From NCBI GenBank assembly GCA_964425575.1, contig CAYRMN010000019.1, forward strand, positions 1-26,675: a stretch of DNA of 26,675 nt, read 5' to 3'. The position numbers and the translations under genes are program-made. Within the stretch, counting starts at the first letter, position 1; every line of letters begins with the position of its first letter. The notes under the pieces were generated by a model that was not told where the DNA came from, searched no databases, and was given only the letters and a program-made list of their open reading frames with translations. Positions 6,630 to 13,436 of this stretch are shown here, one piece after another. This DNA is from CAYRMN01 sp964425575 (GTDB taxonomy: Bacteria > Patescibacteriota > Patescibacteriia > 2-12-FULL-60-25).

Positions 6630-7388
6630 ATGAATTACACCCAGGCACTTGAGCAGTTTGATTTTACGAAAAATGAGGCCATCACCTATGTGGCTTTGTT
6701 GGAGCTGGGTCTGACCAACGTTGGGCCGCTCGTAAACAAAACTGGGCTGCATCGTCAGTTGGTCTATGAGTGTCTGAACGCCTTAGAACAACGTGGCTAT
6801 GTTTCGTCAGTTACCAAAAATAATCGCAAGCATGTTCAAGCGGCTTCGCCAACGATGATTGGTAGAGCTCTTGAGGAAAAAACGGAACAGGCGAAATTGC
6901 TTATTCCGGAACTAGTCGCGCTACAGACGCATGCGCTCGATGCGGTTGAAGTGCAAACTCTCTACGGTGATAAAGGATTCATGAGCAACTTAAAAGATGT
7001 GGTTGAATCAGCCGAACGTACGGATCATGTGATGCGCATTATCGGCGGAGGCAAGGGGAGCGACTTTTATGATGCGTTGGGTAATTCATATCGCGACTAT
7101 CTTGCGCTCACCAAACGTGCGCATGTGAGAAAAATGCTCATTGCTCCAGAGAGCTACGCTGAGGATTTTAAGAAAAAATTCGCCATGGAAGAGGGAAATG
7201 TTTTGAGGCTGATGTCCATTGGTCTCACATCACCCACCTACACGCGTATGACGCCTGAGATGATTTCGATCGAAATTTATATTTCTGAACGCGATGTGAC
7301 CATCATTCAAATCCGTAATCAGGCTATTGCGAAAGCCTATATCGAACATTTTGAATTGCTGTGGAAGCAGGCCGAGGAATATACGTGA
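6630..7388 (+). CDS. TrmB-family transcriptional regulator 2
   Basis: 252 residues from the ATG at 6630. An in-frame GTG at 6594 would add a hydrophobic run that does not fit a DNA-binding protein. The winged helix (FDFTKNEAITYVALLELG, GLTNVGPLVNKTGLHRQLVY, ECLNALEQRGYVS) spans residues about 8-65 and is followed by a helix and a C-terminal sensor domain (VEVQTLYGDKGFMSNLKDVV, RIIGGGKGSDFYDALG). A -10-like TATTTT ends 3 bases before the start, a poorer fit than at other genes. It is divergent from the methyltransferase-HDO operon across a region packed with palindromes, so it probably controls that operon and itself. The ligand is unknown. Confidence 0.83.
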   Translation: MNYTQALEQFDFTKNEAITYVALLELGLTNVGPLVNKTGLHRQLVYECLNALEQRGYVSSVTKNNRKHVQAASPTMIGRALEEKTEQAKLLIPELVALQTHALDAVEVQTLYGDKGFMSNLKDVVESAERTDHVMRIIGGGKGSDFYDALGNSYRDYLALTKRAHVRKMLIAPESYAEDFKKKFAMEEGNVLRLMSIGLTSPTYTRMTPEMISIEIYISERDVTIIQIRNQAIAKAYIEHFELLWKQAEEYT

Positions 7389-7412
7389 ATCTTCTTCCAT
7401 CCGATCGGCGAA

Positions 7413-7437
7413 GATTCCCGTTTTCACGGGAATGACA
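7413..7437. repeat. Palindromic ATTCCCG...CGGGAAT repeat
   Basis: ATTCCCGT (7414-7421) and ACGGGAAT (7426-7433) form a perfect 8-bp stem with a 4-base loop. The consensus resembles widespread dispersed palindromes of the dRS3 kind described in Neisseria. It sits between the convergent TrmB 2 and lipoprotein genes, where it could also act as a weak bidirectional terminator, but there is no T-run. Confidence 0.55.
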
Positions 7438-7456
7438 AACAGAAGTATGGGATTCT

Positions 7457-7933
7457 TCAGTTTGAATACCAATCTCCTGGGTTTACATTTTGGATCTCAC
7501 CGCCTACTTGCACGGTAACCTTGATCGGAGCATGCGAAGGACAGCTTGCTTGCATGCCACAGGTGACGAATTCAGAATAGTACGCTTTGATATTGGCCGC
7601 GGTAGGTATTTTTAGAGCCGCATCTGAGGCCAGCATGGCGTAGACATAATAGGTTCCTGCAGGAACCATGAGGCTAAACTCGCCAGATGGAGGATTGTTT
7701 TCAGTACAGGTACCGGTTATTTTTGTGGTCGCATCTTCAACGCATATTTTAAGATGAGGTATCTTATCGGCTGGATAGGTTGCTTCGCCGCTGATGGTTC
7801 CTTTGGTGAGTTGAGTGTTGCTAGCTGGAGAATTCACATTCGTTTGAAGAGTTGAGGATGAAGAACACCCAGCTCCTACGAGTAAGGCAAGGCCCAGCAA
7901 ACTAGCAATGACGAGAGTTTTGGATTTGTTCAT
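7457..7933 (-). CDS. Secreted lipoprotein
   Basis: 158 residues. A lipoprotein signal peptide is clear: NKSK, a hydrophobic core, then lipobox LVGAGC with the lipidated cysteine at residue 23, followed by a Ser/Asn/Thr-rich flexible linker. The remaining part (TISGEATYPADKIPHLKICVEDATT..., GEFSLMVPAGTYYVYAML) has the look of a carboxypeptidase-regulatory or transthyretin-like beta domain, often used in surface or binding proteins. It would be anchored to the outer face of the cytoplasmic membrane. The reverse-strand promoter (-10 ending 8 bases before ATG) gives a near-leaderless transcript. It is divergent from the Xer recombinase gene. The function is unknown. Confidence 0.8.
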   Translation of the reverse strand: MNKSKTLVIASLLGLALLVGAGCSSSSTLQTNVNSPASNTQLTKGTISGEATYPADKIPHLKICVEDATTKITGTCTENNPPSGEFSLMVPAGTYYVYAMLASDAALKIPTAANIKAYYSEFVTCGMQASCPSHAPIKVTVQVGGEIQNVNPGDWYSN

Positions 7934-7941
7934 ATACAGCC

Positions 7942-7970
7942 AGCATAGACCTGTTTGTATGATTTGTCAT
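7942..7970 (-). promoter_or_regulatory. Promoter of lipoprotein gene
   Basis: On the minus strand, -35 ATGACA (7965-7970), a 17-bp spacer and -10 TATGCT (7942-7947), 8 bases before ATG. Confidence 0.6.
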
Positions 7971-8008
7971 AGATTGCTCATTTTACGACGCCATGGGAAT
8001 ATTGAGAC

Positions 8009-8953
8009 ATGTCTGGTAAAAAAATATCTTCGTATCTCCGTCCTTTTTTAGAATATCTGGAAATTGAGAAGGGACGTTCAGCGCTTACAGTGCGAAATTA
8101 TCAGTTTTACTTGCAGCGTTTTTTTGATTGGGCGAAAGAACCATTAGCAGATGCAGTAGATACGGAAATGGTGCGACAATTTCGTTTATATTTACATCGA
8201 CTGGAAATTCCAGGGCGCGGCCCGCTTAAAAAGAGCACGCAGAATTATCATTTAATTGCCCTGCGCTCATTTTTGAAATATCTCACGCGTCATGATGTGG
8301 AAAGTTTGGCGCCTGAAAAAATTGAATTAGCCAAACAAGGATCTCGTGAACCCGCCTTTTTGGATTCAACTGACCTGCAGCGTTTGCTTGATGCCCCAAC
8401 GCTGGGCGATGCGCCTACGATTTTAAAAACGCGCGATCGTGCCATCTTGGAACTATTTTTTTCAACTGGTATGCGCGTTTCAGAGCTGGCAAGTCTGAAG
8501 AAGGATCAAGTGAAACTCGATCGAAATGAATTCTCTGTACGCGGGAAGGGGGACAAGGTGCGCGTCGTGTTTTTATCACATCAAGCACGTCATTGGCTCA
8601 AACAGTATTTGGATTTACGGACTGATCAAGCACCCTATCTTTTCGTCAGACATGATCGAGCGAAGCACGGACAGGTTGAAATCGGTCCTCTCACACCTCG
8701 CTCGATGGAACGGCTCGTTCATCACTATTCCGCTGTGGCTGGTATTCCAAAAAAAGTGTCACCACACACCCTACGCCATTCGTTTGCTACGGATCTGCTG
8801 ACCAATGGCGCAGACATTCGCAGCGTACAGGCGCTACTTGGCCACGCCTCAATTACGACAACGCAGATCTATACGCATGTCACCAATCAGCAGTTACAAG
8901 AAGTGCATCAGGCCTTTCATGCCAGGAGGATGGAGGGAGGAGAAACGGAGTGA
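8009..8953 (+). CDS. xerC/D-like: Tyrosine recombinase, XerC/XerD type
   Basis: 314 residues, the usual length of chromosomal Xer recombinases. The N-terminal SAM-like DNA-binding domain (FLEYLEIEKGRSALTVRNYQ) covers about residues 10-100. The catalytic domain shows all expected residues: R156 (GMRVSEL), K180 (GKGDK), H253 and R256 (HTLRHS), H279 (LLGHAS) and nucleophile Y288 (IYTHV). Such enzymes resolve chromosome dimers at dif; integrases share the fold, but the length and the GKGDK/HTLRHSFAT motifs favour Xer. It lies about 7 kb from the parS cluster, though no dif site was recognised nearby. A -10-like AATATT/TATTGA lies 3 to 5 bases before ATG, with TTGCTC (7974-7979) as a possible -35, so the mRNA is probably leaderless. 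Confidence 0.88.
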   Translation: MSGKKISSYLRPFLEYLEIEKGRSALTVRNYQFYLQRFFDWAKEPLADAVDTEMVRQFRLYLHRLEIPGRGPLKKSTQNYHLIALRSFLKYLTRHDVESLAPEKIELAKQGSREPAFLDSTDLQRLLDAPTLGDAPTILKTRDRAILELFFSTGMRVSELASLKKDQVKLDRNEFSVRGKGDKVRVVFLSHQARHWLKQYLDLRTDQAPYLFVRHDRAKHGQVEIGPLTPRSMERLVHHYSAVAGIPKKVSPHTLRHSFATDLLTNGADIRSVQALLGHASITTTQIYTHVTNQQLQEVHQAFHARRMEGGETE

Positions 8954-8957
8954 TTTT

Positions 8958-9052
8958 TTCGTCGTCCTGAGCGAGTCCGCGAGTCGAAGGATCCTCTCTC
9001 TGCAGGGCAATTGAAAACAGAGTAGATCCTTCGACAAGCTCAGGACGACGAA
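8958..9052. repeat. Inverted pair of dispersed repeat (MITE-like)
   Basis: The outer arms TTCGTCGTCCTGAGC (8958-8972) and GCTCAGGACGACGAA (9038-9052) are exact reverse complements. Inner arms CGAAGGATC (8985-8993) and GATCCTTCG (9025-9033) pair as well. The right arm contains CTTCGACAAGCTCAGGACGA, a sequence I know as a repeat family dispersed in many bacterial genomes. The element sits right after the Xer gene and before tRNA-Arg, with no coding sequence of its own. Confidence 0.7.
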
Positions 9053-9076
9053 AGGGTAGTTGGTACGGCTATGAGG

Positions 9077-9105
9077 TTGAGTAATATCAAAAAACAGGCT
9101 AATCT
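9077..9105 (+). promoter_or_regulatory. Promoter of tRNA-Arg
   Basis: -35 TTGAGT (9077-9082), a 17-bp spacer and -10 TAATCT (9100-9105). The tRNA begins 13 bases after the -10. Confidence 0.65.
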
Positions 9106-9118
9106 CTGGGTGCTCCAT

Positions 9119-9191
9119 GCCCCTGTAGCACAATGGATCGTGCACCGGACTTCTAAGCCGTGGGATGGTGGTTCGACTCCACCCGGGGGCA
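9119..9191 (+). tRNA. tRNA-Arg (anticodon TCT)
   Basis: A complete cloverleaf: acceptor GCCCCTG/CGGGGGC, D-stem GCAC/GTGC, anticodon loop CTTCTAA with TCT at 9152-9154, and T-stem GGTGG/CCACC around TTCGACT. The discriminator is A and CCA is not encoded. The anticodon stem is imperfect: only the three central pairs (CGG/CCG) are canonical, while the top (C-T) and bottom (A-G) pairs are mismatched. Confidence 0.9.
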
Positions 9192-9227
9192 AATGAAAAA
9201 ACATCCAATCAGGATGTTTTTTCATTT
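9191..9227. terminator. Bidirectional terminator between tRNA-Arg and HAD gene
   Basis: A perfect 16-bp inverted repeat (9191-9206 with 9212-9227, 5-base loop) has A-runs and T-runs on opposite arms, so it can end both the plus-strand tRNA transcript and the minus-strand HAD transcript. Confidence 0.8.
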
Positions 9228-9262
9228 GCTTTCGTCGGGATGATATTTTCGACATCCATAAG

Positions 9263-9724
9263 CTATTTCCTGAGTGTTGCGATGAGCCGCTTCGGTTTTA
9301 AAAATAGATCCAATGCATCAAGAATAGATGGCACGACAATATCCGCAACCGCCAGTGTTTTTGTATGGACTCCCTCTTTTTGTAGGACGACGATGCCTAA
9401 TTCCACCGCCCTTATTTTTTCGTAATCAATGAGACCGTTACCGATTGCGGCGCAGTTTTTGAGATGAAACTTTTTCGCCTGTTGTAATTTTTCTTTTCCA
9501 TGAGCAGCCTTAACAAATGCTATCGATAATTCTTTTGCAATTTTTTCTGCTGTTCCGAGCGTATCCCCTGAACACAAAACGACGTTGAGACCCAAGTCTT
9601 TTAATTTCTTTATGCGCATCTTGACCCCTTGTATGATTTTACCGTCAATGGTTAATGTTCCATTCAGATCTAAAATGAGCGTTTCAATCTGTAGGTTTTT
9701 CCCATTGGGTATATCAAAACTCAT
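9263..9724 (-). CDS. HAD-family protein, soluble P-type-ATPase-like
   Basis: 153 residues with the HAD core motifs in order: motif I LILDLNGTLT (D19 nucleophile, N21 where most phosphatases have Asp), motif II CSGDT (about residue 52), a lysine in AAHGKEK, and a motif IV-like AIGNGLIDYEKIRAVELGI. The DLNGTL form of motif I is typical of a small family annotated as soluble P-type-ATPase-like proteins; replacement of the second Asp suggests a phosphatase activity different from normal HAD enzymes, or weak. No cap domain is present. The gene starts 27 bp after the end of TrmB 4 on the same strand, so it is probably in one operon with it, although a TATAAG 4 bases before the ATG could serve as its own -10. 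Confidence 0.8.
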   Translation of the reverse strand: MSFDIPNGKNLQIETLILDLNGTLTIDGKIIQGVKMRIKKLKDLGLNVVLCSGDTLGTAEKIAKELSIAFVKAAHGKEKLQQAKKFHLKNCAAIGNGLIDYEKIRAVELGIVVLQKEGVHTKTLAVADIVVPSILDALDLFLKPKRLIATLRK

Positions 9725-9751
9725 ATGTCTTATACAAAAAATAAATTTTAT

Positions 9752-10495
9752 TTATCTGGATATTTTTTCATTTTCCACCAATTCCCATAAGAAATCAAAG
9801 ATGGATTGAAAGATGTCTACCATGGCTGGGATCGCGATGACGACACCGAGGGTTGCCAGATAGGGATTCACGATCAGGATCTTATCCGGAAAAATATCAA
9901 TCATACTGTTGAAGTGGAGCGTGTCTGGCAGATAGCGGTACGAGCGGAGCAAGGACGCCTCGGTAGGATTATAGGGTTGTGAGTCATGTGTCAGAAGCAG
10001 GCGCGTATGGATATTGTGCTTCGCGCGATCTTTGCGGAAGGCGTGAAAGAAATCTGGAGCGAGCACTTCCCAGGCCACGGCATTACCAATATCGCAGTAC
10101 GTTCCATTTTTATATTCCGATAGAACACCCAAGTAAAATTGTTCCAGTTCTGCCTTGGTTTGGATGAGGCGTAGACCCAGAGCCTGGGTTTGTTTTTTAT
10201 CAAACATCTGGAGTTGGGGAACGATATTTTGAAACGCCTCAAGTTTTTTCTCAAAGAGCGAGATGATGCGCTGAGGTTTTTGCGGATAAAAAGTGCGTTT
10301 ATTTTTCTTGAAGTAGACCGTCGCGAATCCTTTTTTTGTAAGTGACGACAAAATATCGTACATCGTGGTTCGTTTGATGCCCGTGTCCTTGGCGACTATG
10401 CCCGCCTCCGCATTTCCTAATTTCAGCAGAGAAAGATAGACGGTTGTTTCCGGATCGGTCAAACCGAGATTTTTGAGAATATTCTGTTGTTTCAT
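9752..10495 (-). CDS. TrmB-family transcriptional regulator 3
   Basis: 247 residues. The winged helix occupies residues about 7-70 (LGLTDPETTVYLSLLKLG, EAGIVAKDTGIKRTTMYDIL, SSLTKKGFATVYFKKNKRTFY) and is followed by the conserved PQKPQRIISLFEKKL linker helix and a C-terminal sensor domain ending in a helical FDFLWELVENEK tail. This is the TrmB subtype commonly seen in Patescibacteria. It is transcribed away from the second HDO gene; a TGTCG-N8-CGACA inverted repeat lies 4 bases before its start, so it likely controls itself and possibly the HDO gene. A HAD protein follows in the same direction. Confidence 0.85.
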   Translation of the reverse strand: MKQQNILKNLGLTDPETTVYLSLLKLGNAEAGIVAKDTGIKRTTMYDILSSLTKKGFATVYFKKNKRTFYPQKPQRIISLFEKKLEAFQNIVPQLQMFDKKQTQALGLRLIQTKAELEQFYLGVLSEYKNGTYCDIGNAVAWEVLAPDFFHAFRKDRAKHNIHTRLLLTHDSQPYNPTEASLLRSYRYLPDTLHFNSMIDIFPDKILIVNPYLATLGVVIAIPAMVDIFQSIFDFLWELVENEKISR

Positions 10496-10499
10496 AGAG

Positions 10500-10517
10500 T
10501 GTCGAAAAAAGACGACA
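10500..10517. promoter_or_regulatory. Inverted repeat operator TGTCG-N8-CGACA
   Basis: Perfect 5-bp arms in the 125-bp divergent gap between TrmB 3 and HDO 2. The half-site resembles the TGTCGTCA arm in front of the methyltransferase-HDO 1 operon. Confidence 0.55.
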
Positions 10518-10583
10518 ATTTAATTCATAGTTAATATTTTAGCTTAAAGAAGCAAAAAAGTGAATAGATTGAGTCGGCGAGCA

Positions 10584-10612
10584 TTGAATGGATAGAAGTA
10601 AAATGATGTAGT
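10584..10612 (+). promoter_or_regulatory. Promoter of HDO 2
   Basis: -35 TTGAAT (10584-10589), a 17-bp spacer and -10 TGTAGT (10607-10612), 8 bases before the ATG at 10621; near-leaderless. Confidence 0.6.
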
Positions 10613-10620
10613 CCGTGTAT

Positions 10621-11250
10621 ATGAAACAAGCCATTGATCCTCTGGTTACACGCGAGCTGCAAGCCGCTTGTCAGAATGTAGCCGCATGTTTGCCGGACCT
10701 GACTCAGCTCAGTCAGGAACAAGAAAGAAAGATCATGAAGCGCTACGTAGCTGCCTTTGAAGGAAACTTTGTGGTCTGGATGGCTGCGGCCATCGTCTCG
10801 ACTCGATCGCTCCAAGGTCGGTATGCAGCTTCGGAAAATCTCATAGTTGAAGTTCGTGATGATCATCCAGGCATGCTACGCGAATTCGCCCGGTCAATGG
10901 CCTGTGAACCAGATGCCTGCGATTATGCGTCCATCTTCAAAGCTGTAGGTCGGATACGTCAGATGGTATCGCGTCTCTCCGGCTTGGAATGCCTCACCCT
11001 CATGGCAACGATTGAAAATACGTCAGCTATCTTTGTTCCCTGGATGGAAAAAGTGGCCAAGGAACTCGGCTCGACCAATCTCCGCTACCTGCTCATCCAT
11101 GGCGAAGCGGATGTGGAACATGCGAATCAGTTCGCCTGGGCCGTATCGCAAGAGATGATTCACCATCAAAACGGAGAGGAGATTTTTTGCAGAGCTGTTG
11201 AACAGACGGTAGATTTTTTAAAAGCGATTTTTTGCGATACGAAGGACTAG
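10621..11250 (+). CDS. Heme-oxygenase-like diiron protein (HDO), copy 2
   Basis: 209 residues, paralogous to the protein at 4925-5545. Candidate ligands are E47 (FEGNF), E77 and H82 (EVRDDHPGMLR), E132 (TIENT) and H160, D164, H167 (IHGEADVEH). Each is exactly four positions later than in copy 1, so the core aligns without gaps. Shared blocks include RY-A--EGNF--WM-AA and HPGMLR-FA. The ATG at 10621 is preferred over a GTG at 10615 because of promoter spacing. It is divergent from TrmB 3 with an inverted repeat between them, and stands without a methyltransferase partner, unlike copy 1. Known relatives are oxygen-using diiron enzymes acting on small molecules; the substrate here is unknown. 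Confidence 0.75.
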   Translation: MKQAIDPLVTRELQAACQNVAACLPDLTQLSQEQERKIMKRYVAAFEGNFVVWMAAAIVSTRSLQGRYAASENLIVEVRDDHPGMLREFARSMACEPDACDYASIFKAVGRIRQMVSRLSGLECLTLMATIENTSAIFVPWMEKVAKELGSTNLRYLLIHGEADVEHANQFAWAVSQEMIHHQNGEEIFCRAVEQTVDFLKAIFCDTKD

Positions 11251-11279
11251 TTGCTTTTTGAACCATTCTCTTTCATACT
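11251..11279 (+). promoter_or_regulatory. Promoter of the 429-aa protein gene
   Basis: -35 TTGCTT (11251-11256) begins right after the HDO 2 stop codon; 17-bp spacer; -10 CATACT (11274-11279), 9 bases before the ATG at 11289. Confidence 0.6.
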
Positions 11280-11288
11280 GCCTTGCAT

Positions 11289-12578
11289 ATGGGTATGGAA
11301 ATGAGATTGGTACCTGCTTTGCAGCAAAAGCTGGACACAAAATTGGAGCAGAAGCTTTCAAGAGAGCTTCGATTGGAGCAGAAAATGAAGCTTGCATTAG
11401 GAATGAGCGCTCTGCGGTATGATGAGGAAATTGGGGGGGCACCAGAGCAAACGATTGAAGAAGTGATAGACTATCTGCTTGAACAAATTCCAAATCCGGA
11501 TCATGTCGAGCCAGTTAAAATGCTGCTGTCTGACCCTGTGCTCAGACGCGAGTTAATTGTCTCAGCCACTTCTTTGGCGAATCCAACAAAAAAGGGCGTT
11601 GAAGCGTTTACGAGAAGCTATCTCTTTACTGCTCATCACGGGACTTTTCGTATCGAAAATCCGGAAGGAGACTCCCAAAAGGATGCTCGTATCGTTACGG
11701 TTCCCAAGTTTATTTTCGACAGCGTCTTTGTAGATGAGGCTGCTGCGCGCAGAGAGGTGGAGGTTCTTCTGGGCCAGTTACGTGATAGAAAAAATGTTGA
11801 TACACGAGGTACCCAACAACAACTCGACGAATTTCAAGAAGCCCTATTCCTCAAGCCCTATCTTGATGAAGCGATGATGACGATCAGTACGGGTTTGCAA
11901 TATGCTCTTACTGTGAAGGATAAGGCGGGAATGGCTCCGTTAGCGGAGTTCTTACAAGAATATGCGCTACTGGGGATATGGGATCCGCTTGTGTCAGAGC
12001 GCTTGCAAAAGCGTTTTCTGGCTTCATTCATACGCGTGAAAGAAGGAACTGCGCCTGAGCAGCTTCATAATGCGTTTCTGAATTCCGTGTCAGAGTATGT
12101 TTTAATGAGCGTGGGGGTGATAGATCCTGAAATTTTTACCTTGAAAAGAACTTCCATCAGCGATGAGCAGGCCAATGAGGTACGGAGTGATTGCAGGAAG
12201 CACGGTATAGATATCGATGCACTAACAAAAAAATACACCCTACAGGGTCGCGGAACGATTTTTTGGAACCGATGGCATACCTTGCATACTCCGCCTGGCA
12301 ATATTACCGACGAAAAAATTCGAGAGTTTATCACGAAAACCGTTAGACGCGATAAAGAGGCAATTTTGGATGCCGCCAGTTACGATCATTTTTTTAGAGA
12401 GATTCAATCGGCGTCTGAGGAAAACGGACGGTCAACAGAAGGGAGACGGGATTTTGGAGACTGGTTATGTGCGGCTATTGCAGACAAGTTCCAAGATGAA
12501 AAGTTTAATAAGGCTATTAAAAAATTGATTATTGAAAAATGGAAGCCACAGCTTGACGTGTTTTACGCAAAGAAATAA
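11289..12578 (+). CDS. Large hypothetical cytosolic protein
   Basis: 429 residues that I do not recognise. It is predominantly helical, without signal peptide or membrane segment. The first 40 residues are an amphipathic Leu/Lys/Glu repeat (PALQQKLDTKLEQKLSREL, then RLEQKMKLALGM) that looks like a coiled coil or an interaction helix and loosely recalls the N-terminus of sigma-54, but no other sigma-54 part is present. The rest shows conserved-looking segments such as HHGTFRIENPEGD, FWNRWHTLHTPPGN and a charged tail ending in KWKPQLDVFYAKK. The ATG at 11289 follows a -10 box; an in-frame TTG at 11283 is less likely. It is flanked by HDO 2 and an SPFH gene but has its own promoter. Confidence 0.7.
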   Translation: MGMEMRLVPALQQKLDTKLEQKLSRELRLEQKMKLALGMSALRYDEEIGGAPEQTIEEVIDYLLEQIPNPDHVEPVKMLLSDPVLRRELIVSATSLANPTKKGVEAFTRSYLFTAHHGTFRIENPEGDSQKDARIVTVPKFIFDSVFVDEAAARREVEVLLGQLRDRKNVDTRGTQQQLDEFQEALFLKPYLDEAMMTISTGLQYALTVKDKAGMAPLAEFLQEYALLGIWDPLVSERLQKRFLASFIRVKEGTAPEQLHNAFLNSVSEYVLMSVGVIDPEIFTLKRTSISDEQANEVRSDCRKHGIDIDALTKKYTLQGRGTIFWNRWHTLHTPPGNITDEKIREFITKTVRRDKEAILDAASYDHFFREIQSASEENGRSTEGRRDFGDWLCAAIADKFQDEKFNKAIKKLIIEKWKPQLDVFYAKK

Positions 12579-12598
12579 TTGAATTGAAAATCCGAGAG

Positions 12599-12627
12599 TT
12601 GACCGTTTTTTTGATCGGTCGTAACGT
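12599..12627 (+). promoter_or_regulatory. Promoter of SPFH gene with inverted repeat in spacer
   Basis: -35 TTGACC (12599-12604), a 17-bp spacer and -10 TAACGT (12622-12627), 8 bases before ATG. GACCG and CGGTC arms within the -35 and spacer form a small inverted repeat that could bind a regulator. Confidence 0.6.
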
Positions 12628-12635
12628 ATTTGCAT

Positions 12636-13382
12636 ATGTTTCTTTTTCTTCCCTTGATTATCGTTGGTTTGTTTTTACTCATGTCCTGCATCCGTCAGGT
12701 TGAGCAGTATGAGCGGGGTGTGAAGTTTAGTTTTGGAAAATACACCGCAACCGTTAATCCGGGGTGGAGATTTTTGTTTCCATTTATTCAGAGTTTAAAG
12801 AAAGTCGATGTGCGTACGAAGGCGGTTGAGGTGCCGCACCAGGAGGCGATTACACGCGATAATGTCTCATGTAAAATTAACGCGGTTATTTATTACCGCA
12901 TAGTGGATGCGGCGCGATCGATTATCGAAGTAGAGAATGTCTGGAATGCTGCCTCACAGCTCGCGCAGACGACCATGCGCAATGTGTGCGGTGAATTGAA
13001 TTTGGACGAGCTTCTGTCAGAGCGTGATCAGGCCTCGACGCGGATCTCACAACTGATCGCTGCGCATACAGCTAGCTGGGGTATTCAGGTTCAAGGCGTG
13101 GAACTCAAGGATATCCAGTTGCCGGAAGACATGGTCCGCACGATCGGGAAGCAAGCGGAAGCTGAACGAGAAAAGCGTGCGGTCATCATCAATTCCGAAG
13201 GAGAGGTGATTGCTGCTGAAAATTTGAACAAGGCTGCCTCTATCCTCGCCCAGAATCCTATCTCTGTTCATCTGCGTACACTGAACTCCATTAATGATAT
13301 TTCGAGTGACAAATCAAACACGGTTGTGTTTACACTGCCGCTTGAGATCTATAAGACGTTTGAAAAGCTGGCGGGGAAATAA
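12636..13382 (+). CDS. SPFH/band-7 (stomatin-like, slipin) membrane protein
   Basis: 248 residues. One N-terminal hydrophobic helix (residues about 1-20) is followed by the classic slipin start RQVEQYERGVKFSFGKY and NPGWRFLFPFIQSLKKVDVRT, then an SPFH domain (AITRDNVSCKINAVIYYRI, AQTTMRNVCGELNLDELLSERD) and a coiled coil with KQAEAEREKRAVIINSEGE. Such proteins oligomerise at the cytoplasmic membrane and organise membrane microdomains, often with a partner NfeD-like protein or protease; no such partner is in the window. The ATG at 12636 fits the promoter; an in-frame TTG at 12630 is not needed. Confidence 0.9.
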   Translation: MFLFLPLIIVGLFLLMSCIRQVEQYERGVKFSFGKYTATVNPGWRFLFPFIQSLKKVDVRTKAVEVPHQEAITRDNVSCKINAVIYYRIVDAARSIIEVENVWNAASQLAQTTMRNVCGELNLDELLSERDQASTRISQLIAAHTASWGIQVQGVELKDIQLPEDMVRTIGKQAEAEREKRAVIINSEGEVIAAENLNKAASILAQNPISVHLRTLNSINDISSDKSNTVVFTLPLEIYKTFEKLAGK

Positions 13383-13390
13383 TACACAAG

Positions 13391-13431
13391 ACCCCCGAAG
13401 GAAGTCCTGTGCAAGGACGACCATCGAGGGT
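13391..13431 (-). terminator. Terminator-like hairpin between convergent genes
   Basis: ACCCCCGA (13391-13398) pairs with TCGAGGGT (13424-13431) except for one position, and the inner arms GTCCT/AGGAC enclose a 5-base loop. On the minus strand the tail CTTGTGTATTATTT is only moderately T-rich. It lies between the SPFH gene and the convergent 191-aa gene. Confidence 0.5.
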
Positions 13432-13436
13432 GAGGG

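Noticed and set aside
7230..7472. 80-aa reverse ORF containing a VIPVKTGIF-like peptide
   Set aside because: This is the translation of the ATTCCCG...CGGGAAT repeat, a frequent false gene.
8009..8953. Phage or integrative-element integrase
   Set aside because: Length and motifs fit chromosomal Xer, and no phage genes or attachment-site duplications were seen, although the neighbouring tRNA made it worth checking.
11289..11410. Sigma-54 N-terminal region
   Set aside because: Only a loose Leu/Gln helix pattern; no core-binding or RpoN-box sequence follows.
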